From: CAG-103 sp963627135
Lineage (GTDB): Bacteria; Bacillota; Clostridia; Oscillospirales; Oscillospiraceae
Length of the DNA stretch: 24,622 nt
NCBI GenBank assembly: GCA_963627135.1
Contig: CAVFZY010000030.1
Span: forward strand, 1 to 24,622
Direction: 5' to 3'
This document shows positions 14,669-21,680 of the stretch, in pieces. Position 1 is the stretch's first letter. Each line of letters starts with the position of its first letter. A program made the position numbers and the translations under genes. The notes below the pieces were generated by a model. It did no database searches. It was not told the DNA's origin and worked only from the letters and a program-made list of their open reading frames with translations.

Positions 14669-14677
14669 GGGGCATTT
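14659..14677 (-). terminator. Weak terminator-like hairpin after the anti-sigma gene
   Basis: On the minus strand AAATGC pairs with GCATTT around CCCTT, followed by two more T then GCCC. The stem is short, so it is probably inefficient. Its 3' arm contains the -35 of the aconitase X promoter. Confidence 0.4.
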
Positions 14678-14711
14678 GCGAACAAGCGGGCCGAATGGGC
14701 AATATCCCCGC

Positions 14712-15878
14712 TTAATTGAACCGGCCGTCGTAGACAGGCATGTTTTCCAGATACGCGTCCGCAATGGCGGGGACGTAGTAAGCGCCATAGAGCTGCAGCC
14801 CGTCGGCGTATTCCATGTCCGTGTCCGGCAGGTGCACGTAGAAGCGGTAGTAGGGGAGCAGCAGCTGCTCGTGGCTCCCGGTGCGGTACACCAGCTCCAC
14901 CCTGGCAATGTCGGCGTCCTCCGGCAGCGCGCAGGGTGCGCTGGTCTGGTAATTGCCCGCGCGCAGCCGCTGCCGGGCTTCGTCCGCGGACACGATGGGA
15001 TAGTCGCCGAGCGTTTCCGTCGCGGCCAGCGCATTCCGGATGCGGATGCTGCCCAGCCGCCCGTCCTCCGTCGGGACGAAGGACGCACTGCACAGGTTGT
15101 AGTTCACGATGCGCTCCGCGTCCGTCCTGCCGGCGTCGTAGACCGCGTAAGTGCGGCGGTATTCGCTGTAGATGTTGTAGTCGCCGCCGGTCACCGGCAC
15201 GGGGGCATCCATGCGCAGGAGGGCGCTGTAGCGCTCGGCGAGGTAGGCGATGGTCTCCCGCGCATCATCGTCGGTCGTGCCGCTGATGGTAAAGCTGCAC
15301 CCCTCCGGGAGCGCGAGACCGCCATCAGGCAGGAGATAGACGAGCGTCCCGTCCGCCTGCACGCGCACTTCGCCCCGGTCGGTCGCTGCGCGCAGCTCGG
15401 TCACGGTGTCCGCGCCTTCGGCCGTGACCGTCTCGACAGAGCGCACCGCGGCGCCGAGCGCGGACGCGGCGGCATCCAGCAGCGCACGCATCTGCGCCTC
15501 GTCCAGCCCCTTGGCGATGCCGAGGCCGGAGGCGTCGTATGCCGCATTGCGGTAGACGGGCAGGGCCGGGAGTGCCATGCCCTCGTGCCACGGGTTGCCG
15601 TTTTCCAGCTCGGCGGCACGGTAGTACAGATACCCCTCAAAGCCCATGCCGCCGGGGACGAGATCGGGGATGCGGAGCTTCTCGAGCGCCGGGGCAGGCT
15701 GCGCCGGTGTGCTGCCCCGCCAGAGGGCGAGGGCGGCGACGGCGACGAAGCACAAGCACGCCGCCACGGCGAGCCACCGGATGCGGCTGCGGCGCTTTCC
15801 GGCGGGCGGCCGGTCCGCCGCCTGCACGAAGGCTGCGTTCACAAGCTCCATTTTGTCCAGAAGTTCGGTGCCTCTCAT
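14712..15878 (-). CDS. Single-pass membrane anti-sigma-like protein
   Basis: This encodes 388 residues starting MRGTELLDKMELVNAAFVQA. About 34 cytoplasmic residues are followed by one membrane segment (WLAVAACLCFVAVAALALW) and about 335 outer residues. The start is fixed by AAGGAGG and by a 4-base ATGA overlap with the sigma-factor gene upstream. This topology and gene order are those of clostridial membrane anti-sigma factors: the short N-terminal part would hold the ECF sigma factor and the outer part would sense the signal. I do not recognise the outer domain; it has no obvious protease, lectin or peptidoglycan-binding signature. No zinc-type HxxxCxxC motif is seen in the N-terminal part, so sigma binding is inferred from context. 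Confidence 0.75.
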   Translation of the reverse strand: MRGTELLDKMELVNAAFVQAADRPPAGKRRSRIRWLAVAACLCFVAVAALALWRGSTPAQPAPALEKLRIPDLVPGGMGFEGYLYYRAAELENGNPWHEGMALPALPVYRNAAYDASGLGIAKGLDEAQMRALLDAAASALGAAVRSVETVTAEGADTVTELRAATDRGEVRVQADGTLVYLLPDGGLALPEGCSFTISGTTDDDARETIAYLAERYSALLRMDAPVPVTGGDYNIYSEYRRTYAVYDAGRTDAERIVNYNLCSASFVPTEDGRLGSIRIRNALAATETLGDYPIVSADEARQRLRAGNYQTSAPCALPEDADIARVELVYRTGSHEQLLLPYYRFYVHLPDTDMEYADGLQLYGAYYVPAIADAYLENMPVYDGRFN

Positions 15879-16435
15879 ACTGTGTAACCCTCCTTTTCCA
15901 GATGCGCCCGCAGCTGCGCGCGGCAGCGAAAGAGCGTGGTCTTGACCTTGCTTTCCGACATGGCGAAGCGCCGGGCAAGGTCGGAGATCGAATCCAGGTA
16001 CCAGTACCGGCGCAGAAACAGGTTCCGCTTTTCCTCGTCCAGCGCGCCCAGAAAGCCGTTGATGGCCTCGCTCAGCGCCAAATCGTCCAGACGGCACTGC
16101 GCATCGTCCGGCGCGGGGATGCACTGCTCCAGCTCCGCGCTCAGCTCGCAGATGTACGCGCTGCGCTTCAGGCGCCTGCGGTCGCGGCAGCGGTTGAGCG
16201 AGATGTGGCGGGTGATGCGCGCCAGAAACGCATACAGATAGTCCTTCGGGTCATGCGGCGGGATGGCGTTCCACGCCTGCAGGTACGTGTCGTTTTCGCA
16301 CTCCTCGGCGGTCTGCACATCCTGCACGATCCCGTGCGACAGCGCACGCAGACGGCCGCCGTATTTCTCGGCCGTGTGGCGGATCGCCGCTTCGTCGCGC
16401 GCAAAATACAGGTCGATAATGGTGATGTCGTCCAA
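15875..16435 (-). CDS. ECF-type RNA polymerase sigma factor
   Basis: This encodes 186 residues from a TTG start (LDDITIIDLYFARDEAAIRH). AGGAAAGG lies 10 bases before the TTG; the only in-frame ATG is far upstream in non-coding-looking sequence, and related sigma factors begin MDDxxIIxLYxxR at this point, so TTG is favoured. Region 2 spans AEECENDTYLQAWNAIPPHD and the DYLYAFLARITRH helix; region 4 is FLRRYWYLDSISDLARRFAM followed by SESKVKTTLFRCRAQLRAHL. There is no extra C-terminal domain. The gene overlaps the anti-sigma-like gene by 4 bases, so the two are made together. Target genes are unknown; autoregulation is possible (see findings). Confidence 0.9.
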   Translation of the reverse strand: MDDITIIDLYFARDEAAIRHTAEKYGGRLRALSHGIVQDVQTAEECENDTYLQAWNAIPPHDPKDYLYAFLARITRHISLNRCRDRRRLKRSAYICELSAELEQCIPAPDDAQCRLDDLALSEAINGFLGALDEEKRNLFLRRYWYLDSISDLARRFAMSESKVKTTLFRCRAQLRAHLEKEGYTV

Positions 16436-16521
16436 AGCCTCATCGCCTTTCCTCGGTATTTTCGAAGGCCCTTCACCCGAATAAGCACCGTTTCCGGTGC
16501 GTTGGTTACACGTTTTTTCAG

Positions 16522-16550
16522 AGCATAACAAATTGCTGCGTGCGTGTCCA
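16522..16550 (-). promoter_or_regulatory. Candidate promoter of the sigma/anti-sigma operon
   Basis: Minus strand: TGGACA (16545-16550), a 17-base spacer, then TATGCT (16522-16527). The start would lie about 80 bases before the TTG start codon, leaving a leader that contains a GCACCG/CGGTGC hairpin. Confidence 0.55.
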
Positions 16551-16564
16551 TGCTTGCAGAACGC

Positions 16565-16602
16565 AAAAAACTGGGCATCCGGCCGCCGGATGCCCAGTTT
16601 TA
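16565..16602 (-). terminator. EamA transporter terminator
   Basis: A near-perfect stem of about 12 GC-rich pairs (minus-strand 5' arm ACTGGGCATCCGG) has a very short loop, followed by six T on the minus strand and four on the plus strand, so it could act in both directions. It lies 17 bases after the transporter stop. Confidence 0.9.
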
Positions 16603-16618
16603 TTGATGAGAATAATTC

Positions 16619-17539
16619 TTATTTTTCTGCGCGAGCGGTCCTGGACGGCAGCGGAATCTGCGCGAGGACGACGGCGAGGAACATCAGCGCGCAGCCGAGG
16701 TATTCGCGCGGGGTCATGCTCTGGTGCAGGATGATCGCGCCCGCAATGACGGCAAACACGCTCTCGAGACTCAGCAGAATGGTGACGACCGTGGGGTTGG
16801 AGTCCTTCTGCGCGAGGATCTGCAGCGTGTAGCCAACGCCGCACGAGAACACGCCCACGTACAGCAGCGGCAGCGCACACGAGAGCAGGGCGGTGATATC
16901 CACCTGCTCGAAAAACGGGATGCAGACGGCTGACCACAGCCCCGCGAACAGAAACTGCACGCAGCTGAGCTTCACCCCGTCGCATCCGCTGCCGAAGTGG
17001 TCGATGACCAGAATATGCACGGCAAAGCACACCGCGCACACGAGCACGAGCAGGTCGCCCGCGGCGAGCCGGAAGCTGCCCTTGATGCACAGCAGGTACA
17101 GCGACACGACCGACAGCGCGACCGCGACCCACACAGGCAGACTGACCTTGCGCTTGAAAAACAGGCCGAACACCGGCACGAGCACCACGTACAGCGCCGT
17201 GAGAAAGCCCGCCTTTCCGGCGTCCGTTCCGGCGGCGATGCCGGCCTGCTGGAAGTTCGAGGCGACGGCCAGCGCCGTGCCGCAGCAAAAGCCGCCGAGC
17301 CAGAGCCGTTTGCGTCCGGCGCGTTTTTCTGCCTCCGTGGGCTGCGGGCGGTCCTTACGCACGGCACCCAGCACCGCGATGAGCACCAGCAGCGCGAGCA
17401 CGGCGATGAAATAACGCACGGCGTTGAACGTGAACGTGCCGATCGTGTCGGCGCAGACGTCCTGCGCGACGAAGGCGGTGCCCCAGATGAGCGCGGCCAG
17501 GATCGGGAAAACGACTTGACGGATCTGATTGTGTTTCAT
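16619..17539 (-). CDS. EamA/DMT-family transporter
   Basis: This encodes 306 residues starting MKHNQIRQVVFPILAALIWG. It has about ten membrane segments in two EamA repeats. The first repeat opens with AALIWGTAFVAQD and the second with KLSCVQFLFAGLWSAVCIPF; the second repeat ends in the typical LLSLESVFAVIAGAIIL then REYLGCALMFLAVVLAQI. DMT proteins of this type export or import small metabolites and the substrate cannot be told. The start at 17539 is chosen over 17575 because only it has a G-rich ribosome-site-like stretch (GGGGGG) at the right distance and the MKHN start fits the first helix. The gene has its own promoter, leader hairpin and terminator. Confidence 0.92.
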   Translation of the reverse strand: MKHNQIRQVVFPILAALIWGTAFVAQDVCADTIGTFTFNAVRYFIAVLALLVLIAVLGAVRKDRPQPTEAEKRAGRKRLWLGGFCCGTALAVASNFQQAGIAAGTDAGKAGFLTALYVVLVPVFGLFFKRKVSLPVWVAVALSVVSLYLLCIKGSFRLAAGDLLVLVCAVCFAVHILVIDHFGSGCDGVKLSCVQFLFAGLWSAVCIPFFEQVDITALLSCALPLLYVGVFSCGVGYTLQILAQKDSNPTVVTILLSLESVFAVIAGAIILHQSMTPREYLGCALMFLAVVLAQIPLPSRTARAEK

Positions 17540-17573
17540 AGGCGGGCCCCCCGGTGATGTCGGCGGCAAATAC

Positions 17574-17604
17574 AAAAGCAGTCAGACGTTCCTCGCCTGA
17601 CTGC
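17574..17604 (-). promoter_or_regulatory. Attenuator-like hairpin in the transporter leader
   Basis: On the minus strand GCAGTCAG pairs with CTGACTGC around an 11-base loop (GCGAGGAACGT), followed by TTTTGTATTT. It has the form of an intrinsic terminator placed between the promoter and the transporter start. A self-complementary GGTGCGCACC lies just upstream and could take part in an alternative fold. I could not match it to a riboswitch class. Confidence 0.55.
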
Positions 17605-17628
17605 CGGTAGGTGCGCACCCGTGCCCAT

Positions 17629-17657
17629 AGCATAGTACAGGCGCGGGCGCTTGTCAA
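17629..17657 (-). promoter_or_regulatory. EamA transporter promoter
   Basis: Minus strand: TTGACA (17652-17657), a 17-base spacer, then TATGCT (17629-17634). The transcript would have a leader of about 80 bases. Confidence 0.8.
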
Positions 17658-17686
17658 TCGGTGTTTTGCTGTAAATTGCGAAATTT

Positions 17687-18070
17687 TTACGCCTTGTGCG
17701 CGCGGCCGCCGCTGTGCATGGCGGCGTGCTCTTTGGCGATCTCGGCATAGAGCGCGGGGGCCGTCCAGGCGGCGTTCGTGTCCGTCAGCATGGCCTTGAG
17801 CGCGACGGGCGGGATGTGCGCGGCGCGCCAGCCCTGCAGCATTCCCTCGAGCATACCGGGGCGAAAGTGCGCCATGACGAGCATCTCCCCCGGGAGGGAG
17901 GCGGCGGGGGCGTCGGCCGCGCGCGGCAGCACACCGGCCAGCGCGCCGACCGGCTGACCGAAATCGGCCGGGTCGACCGCCTGCACCCGGATGCCGAGCC
18001 GCAGGCACACGACCTGCATTTTGCCGAGCTTTTGGGGGGCGATTTGATAGGCAAGTAGGGTGGGAGTCAT
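17687..18070 (-). CDS. DUF3783 domain protein
   Basis: This encodes 127 residues starting MTPTLLAYQIAPQKLGKMQV. It fits DUF3783 in its opening (LLAYxIxxxKLxKMQxVCLRLGIR), in VDPADFGQPVGALAG and in the C-terminal IPPVALKAMLTDTNAAW then LYAEIAKEHAAM. The function of the family is unknown; it is cytoplasmic, with no membrane segment or catalytic motif evident. The ATG follows the DUF1294 stop by one base (TGATATG), so it is the last gene of a tightly packed four-gene operon. I see no clear terminator before the next promoter. Confidence 0.85.
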   Translation of the reverse strand: MTPTLLAYQIAPQKLGKMQVVCLRLGIRVQAVDPADFGQPVGALAGVLPRAADAPAASLPGEMLVMAHFRPGMLEGMLQGWRAAHIPPVALKAMLTDTNAAWTAPALYAEIAKEHAAMHSGGRAHKA

Positions 18071-18071
18071 A

Positions 18072-18350
18072 TCAGAGCACCTGCTTCCAGATCAGAATGA
18101 GATACACCACGGCCGCGCACTGCAGGCACAGCAGCGCGGGAAAGCCGAAGCGAAATTCCCTGTGTTTCGTTTTGTGGTGGAATACGCGCATGCCCAGCGT
18201 GCCGCCGAGCGCCCCGCCGAGCGCGGCGAGGGTGAAGAGCGTGCCCTCCGCGATGCGCCACTTGCCTGCGCGGGCCTTCGCTTTGTCGATGCCCATGGCG
18301 GCGAAGGCGATGACGTTGATGCCGGCGAGGTAGACAAAGAGATAGCTCAT
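18072..18350 (-). CDS. DUF1294 small membrane protein
   Basis: This encodes 92 residues starting MSYLFVYLAGINVIAFAAMG. DUF1294 signatures are clear: MGIDKAKARAGKWRIAE, the Gly-rich GGALGGTLGMRVFHHKTKH and a final hydrophobic helix. Two or three membrane segments are predicted. The function is unknown. The ATG overlaps the stop of the YgiQ-type gene (ATGA), so translation is coupled. The frame is open further upstream, but that is the shadow of the YgiQ C-terminal tail. Confidence 0.9.
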   Translation of the reverse strand: MSYLFVYLAGINVIAFAAMGIDKAKARAGKWRIAEGTLFTLAALGGALGGTLGMRVFHHKTKHREFRFGFPALLCLQCAAVVYLILIWKQVL

Positions 18351-20383
18351 CGGCGGCCGCCTTTCCCGCGCGGAGGCTGCGCACCCCTGCCGCCGGAGCG
18401 GGGTGCGCCCGGCTTGGCGGATCTTCCGGACCGGCCGGATTTGCCGGGTTTGGCGGCTTTTCCGGCCCTGCCGCTTTGCGCGGCGCGGGCGGATGCGGGC
18501 TTTTTGCCGCCGCCGTAGACCTTGCCGTATTTGCGCTGAGGCGGCTGGGGTTCGGCGGGCTTGGCGGGTTTGCGCCGGTCGGTCATCGGGCGGACGAGAC
18601 ACTCTTTCCCGAAGCCGATCAGATCCTCACGCCCGGCCTCGTGCAGCGCCTGAATGACGAGCCGGCGCTTGTCCGGCCGGCGCCACTGCAGCAGCGCGCG
18701 CTGCATATCTTTTTCATGCGGCGTTTTGGCGACGTAGACCGGCTGCATCGTGCGCGGGTCGATGCCGGTGTGGTACATGCACGTGCTGATCGTGCCGGGG
18801 GTGGGGTAAAAATCCTGAACCTGCTCGGGCTGGCGGCCGCGGCGGTTGAGATACTCCGCGAGGGCCACGGCGTCGGCGAGTGTGCTGCCGGGGTGCGAGC
18901 TCATGAGGTACGGCACGACGTACTGTTCCTTATCATACTTGTGGTTGAGCTGGCGATATTCGTCCATGAAGCGCTCGTACGTGCCGATGTGGGGCTTGCC
19001 CATATAGTCAAGCACGGAGTCGATGCAGTGCTCGGGCGCGACCTTGAGCTGGCCGGAGATGTGGTAGCGCACGAGCTCGCGGAAGAACGCGTCGTTATCG
19101 TCGCAGAGCATGTAGTCATAGCGGATGCCGCTGCGCACAAACACCTTCTTCACGCCGGGGATCTGGCGCAGCTTGCGCAGCAGGGCGAGATAGTCCGAGT
19201 GGTCGGCGTCGATGTTCGGGCACGGCGTCGGCGCGAGGCACAGCCGGTTCGGGCACATGCCGCGCTCCATCTGCTGCTTGCACGACGGGTGGCGGAAGTT
19301 TGCCGACGGTCCGCCGACATCGGACACATACCCCTTCCAGAGCGGGTGGTGCGTCATGGCCTCGATCTCGCGGATGACGCTTGCGTGGCTGCGGCTCGTG
19401 ATCATGCGGCCCTGGTGAAACGCCAGTGCGCAGAAATTGCACCCGCCGAAGCAGCCGCGGTTGTGGATGACGCTGAAGCGCACCTCTTCGATCGCAGGCA
19501 CGCCGCCGAGCGGCTCGTACATAGGGTGCCACTCGCGGGTATAGGGCAGCTCGGCCACGCGGTCGAGCTCTTTGGTGTCGAGCGGCATGGCGGGCGGGTT
19601 GATGATAAGATAGCGCCCCTCGCACGGCTGGATCATGGCGCGGCCGCGGATGGGGTCATGCTCGGCGTACTCGGTGCGCGTGGCCTCGGCATAGAGGCGC
19701 TTATCGTCGCGCACGTCCTCAAACGACGGGAGCGTGATGTGGTCGAAGGCGCACGTTTCCGGATCGCGCGTGATGTAGCCCGTGCCGGGGATGTCCGTCA
19801 TGGTGCGCACGGACTGCTTTTTCTTCAGGCGGCGGGCGATCTCGATCGTCGCGGCCTCGCCCATGCCGTAGACCAGCAGGTCGGCTGGGGCGTCGAAGAG
19901 AATGGCGCGGCGGACGGCGTCATCCCAGTAATCGTAGTGCGCGAAGCGGCGCAGGCTCGCCTCGAGCGAGCCGAGAATGATCGGCATGTCGGAGCCGAAG
20001 GCCTCGCGCGCGCGGTTGCAGTAGACGATGGCCGCGCGGTCGGGCCGGCAGCCGCTGCGCTTGCCGGGGGAGTAAAAATCTTCGCTGCGGCGGCGCTTTG
20101 CCGCCGTGTAGTGCGCGACCATGGAGTCGAGATTGCCCGCGCCGATGAACACGCCCAGCCGCGGCCGGCCCATGGCGCGGAAGGCCTCCGCGTCGTGCCA
20201 GTCCGGCTGCGCGAGCATGGCCACGCGCAGGCCCTCTGCCTCGAGCACGCGGCTGATGACCGCCGTGCCGAAGCTCGGGTGATCGACATATGCGTCGCCG
20301 CTGACGACGAGTGCATCGTACCACCACCAGCCGTGCTCGTGCATCTCCTCGGCGGAGACGGGCAGGAAATCACACCGCTGCAT
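18347..20383 (-). CDS. YgiQ-family (UPF0313) radical SAM protein
   Basis: This encodes 678 residues starting MQRCDFLPVSAEEMHEHGWW. The family-specific N-terminal region (about 1-300, with WDALVVSGDAYVDHPSFG-like sequence) precedes the radical SAM core, whose CFGGCNFC (Cys311, Cys315, Cys318) binds the 4Fe-4S cluster that cleaves SAM. Further family motifs: SDVGGPSANF, PEHCIDSVLDYMGKP, YLMSSHPGST and DFYPTPGTISTCMYHTGIDP. The reaction of this family is not known to me. The last 75 residues or so are a low-complexity tail of Lys, Arg, Pro, Gly and Ser, unlike the folded part and possibly RNA-binding or disordered. The start overlaps the phosphatase-GNAT gene by 14 bases and the stop overlaps DUF1294 by 4. 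Confidence 0.95.
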   Translation of the reverse strand: MQRCDFLPVSAEEMHEHGWWWYDALVVSGDAYVDHPSFGTAVISRVLEAEGLRVAMLAQPDWHDAEAFRAMGRPRLGVFIGAGNLDSMVAHYTAAKRRRSEDFYSPGKRSGCRPDRAAIVYCNRAREAFGSDMPIILGSLEASLRRFAHYDYWDDAVRRAILFDAPADLLVYGMGEAATIEIARRLKKKQSVRTMTDIPGTGYITRDPETCAFDHITLPSFEDVRDDKRLYAEATRTEYAEHDPIRGRAMIQPCEGRYLIINPPAMPLDTKELDRVAELPYTREWHPMYEPLGGVPAIEEVRFSVIHNRGCFGGCNFCALAFHQGRMITSRSHASVIREIEAMTHHPLWKGYVSDVGGPSANFRHPSCKQQMERGMCPNRLCLAPTPCPNIDADHSDYLALLRKLRQIPGVKKVFVRSGIRYDYMLCDDNDAFFRELVRYHISGQLKVAPEHCIDSVLDYMGKPHIGTYERFMDEYRQLNHKYDKEQYVVPYLMSSHPGSTLADAVALAEYLNRRGRQPEQVQDFYPTPGTISTCMYHTGIDPRTMQPVYVAKTPHEKDMQRALLQWRRPDKRRLVIQALHEAGREDLIGFGKECLVRPMTDRRKPAKPAEPQPPQRKYGKVYGGGKKPASARAAQSGRAGKAAKPGKSGRSGRSAKPGAPRSGGRGAQPPRGKGGRR

Positions 20384-21533
20384 GCGTCACCGTCCTATGG
20401 ATGAGCCGGCCCATGAGCAGCAGGTGCGCGCGCACGCCGGGGTCGCGCCCGATCTGCACGAAGCCGCTGCGCCGGTAGAACGTGATGGCCCGGGTGTTGT
20501 TTTCCGACACGTGCAGGCGCACGGCCGTGCGGTCGTGATTCTCATAAAACCAGAACGCGTAGCCCAGCAGCTGGATGGCCCAGCCGCGGCCGCGGTACTC
20601 CGGCAGCATGTACAGCAGGCTGATCCAGCCGCAGCCGGCCTGCTCGTCGCGCCCGGGGTCAAGCTCGACGATGCCGACCACGCGGTCCCCGCTCAGGACG
20701 CGCACGACGGAGCCGGGGTGCTCCTGCGCATGCCGGGCGGCGCTGCGGGCATAGAGCTCGGGCACGAAGCCCTCGTCCGTGTCGTGCACGTTGCGCCAGG
20801 CGTCCCGGTAGCACTGGAGGTAAAACGCCTCGTCGCGCGGGAAGCGCAGCGGCTCATAGCGCAGGTTCTCCGCGCCGCTGCCGCTGCCGCGCCACCAGGT
20901 CTGGCGGCCGAAGGTGCTCAGCGCGGGCGGGAGGTGGCGGTTGTCGTTATAATACTCCACGGTCGTGCTGTCCCCGTCGACGAACAGCAGGCTCACGGAC
21001 GTGTTGTCGCCGTAGGGCAGGGTGGCCATCTCGCTGTTCGGGATGCCCAGCACCGTGCACAGATAGGCGCGGATGGCCATGCCGTGGCTCACGAGGGCGA
21101 TCGTCTGCCCGTCGTGCCGCGCGGCGAGGTCCTGGATGGCACGGGTCATGCGCTTTTGCACCGCGCGGATCGGCTCACAGCCGGGCACGGACCAGCGGTC
21201 GGGGTCGGTGTTGAAACAGCGCATCTGCTCTGGAAACTCGTGCTCCACGTCGCCCCAGGCGCGGCCCTCCCACACGCCCATGCAGATCTCCGTCAGGCGC
21301 GGCGTGGCCACGGCCGGAATGTCATGATAGCGCGTGATCGCCTCGGCCGTCGCGCGTGCGCGCGACAGATCGCTGCAGTAGAGCGCGTCGATGTGCACGC
21401 GGCGGAACCGCTGCGCGAGCGCGTCGATCTGCTGCAGGCCGAGCGGGGTGATGCTCCCGTCCCAGTGCCCCTGGATGCGGCGGTAGAGATTGCCCTCCGC
21501 CTCCGCGTGCCGGATCAGATAAATTTTCGTCAT
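20370..21533 (-). CDS. Histidine phosphatase-GNAT acetyltransferase fusion
   Basis: This encodes 387 residues starting MTKIYLIRHAEAEGNLYRRI; GGAGG lies 6 bases before this ATG, which rules out the start 8 codons upstream. Residues 1 to about 200 are a phosphoglycerate-mutase-like phosphatase: RHAEAEGN holds the phospho-accepting His, followed by YCSDLSRARATAEAI, LTEICMGVWEGR and the second catalytic His in LVSHGMAIR. From about 235 to the end is a GNAT domain with the acetyl-CoA loop YRGRGWAIQLLGYAF and NNTRAITFYRRSGF. Substrates are unknown; small-molecule or cofactor phosphates are usual for such phosphatases. It is the first gene of the operon with YgiQ, DUF1294 and DUF3783. A -10-like TATACT (21571-21576) lies upstream but lacks a clear -35. 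Confidence 0.93.
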   Translation of the reverse strand: MTKIYLIRHAEAEGNLYRRIQGHWDGSITPLGLQQIDALAQRFRRVHIDALYCSDLSRARATAEAITRYHDIPAVATPRLTEICMGVWEGRAWGDVEHEFPEQMRCFNTDPDRWSVPGCEPIRAVQKRMTRAIQDLAARHDGQTIALVSHGMAIRAYLCTVLGIPNSEMATLPYGDNTSVSLLFVDGDSTTVEYYNDNRHLPPALSTFGRQTWWRGSGSGAENLRYEPLRFPRDEAFYLQCYRDAWRNVHDTDEGFVPELYARSAARHAQEHPGSVVRVLSGDRVVGIVELDPGRDEQAGCGWISLLYMLPEYRGRGWAIQLLGYAFWFYENHDRTAVRLHVSENNTRAITFYRRSGFVQIGRDPGVRAHLLLMGRLIHRTVTHAAV

Positions 21534-21549
21534 TGCGGGCCTCCAAAAC

Positions 21550-21578
21550 TTGACCATAGTGGAATCATACAGTATAAT
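21550..21578 (+). promoter_or_regulatory. Strong promoter of the glycosyltransferase-CsaB gene
   Basis: TTGACC (21550-21555), a 17-base spacer, then TATAAT (21573-21578). The transcript leader would be about 95 bases. The region is shared with the divergent phosphatase-GNAT operon. Confidence 0.85.
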
Positions 21579-21587
21579 AATCTGAAT

Positions 21588-21654
21588 CCGCGCTTTGGTT
21601 TTGCGCGGGAATGTGTCAGCACCTGTACGAGCGCATTATACCGTGTTTTCACGG
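21588..21654 (+). other. Two small hairpins in the glycosyltransferase-CsaB leader
   Basis: CCGCGC pairs with GCGCGG (21588-21608) right at the expected transcript start, and CCGTG pairs with CACGG around TTTT (21641-21654). Neither is followed by a U-tract. The first may stabilise the 5' end. I see no known riboswitch. Confidence 0.35.
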
Positions 21655-21680
21655 CGCGCACAAGTGCTTTGGAGGGCAAA

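Noticed and set aside
16168..16449. ATG start (MRLWTTSPLS...) near the sigma-factor start
   Set aside because: It is in another frame; the sigma-factor frame has a TTG at the position where homologues begin, with a suitable ribosome site.
17536..17628. A 29-codon leader ORF (MGTGAHLPAVRRGTSDCF...) whose stop overlaps the EamA start
   Set aside because: Its ATG directly follows the -10 box, upstream of the expected transcript start, and it has no ribosome site; it is more likely chance.
17574..17628. T-box or guanidine-type riboswitch in the EamA leader
   Set aside because: GGGTGCGCACC only loosely recalls the T-box GGGTGG core, the leader is far too short for a T-box, and ACGR loops of mini-ykkC are absent.
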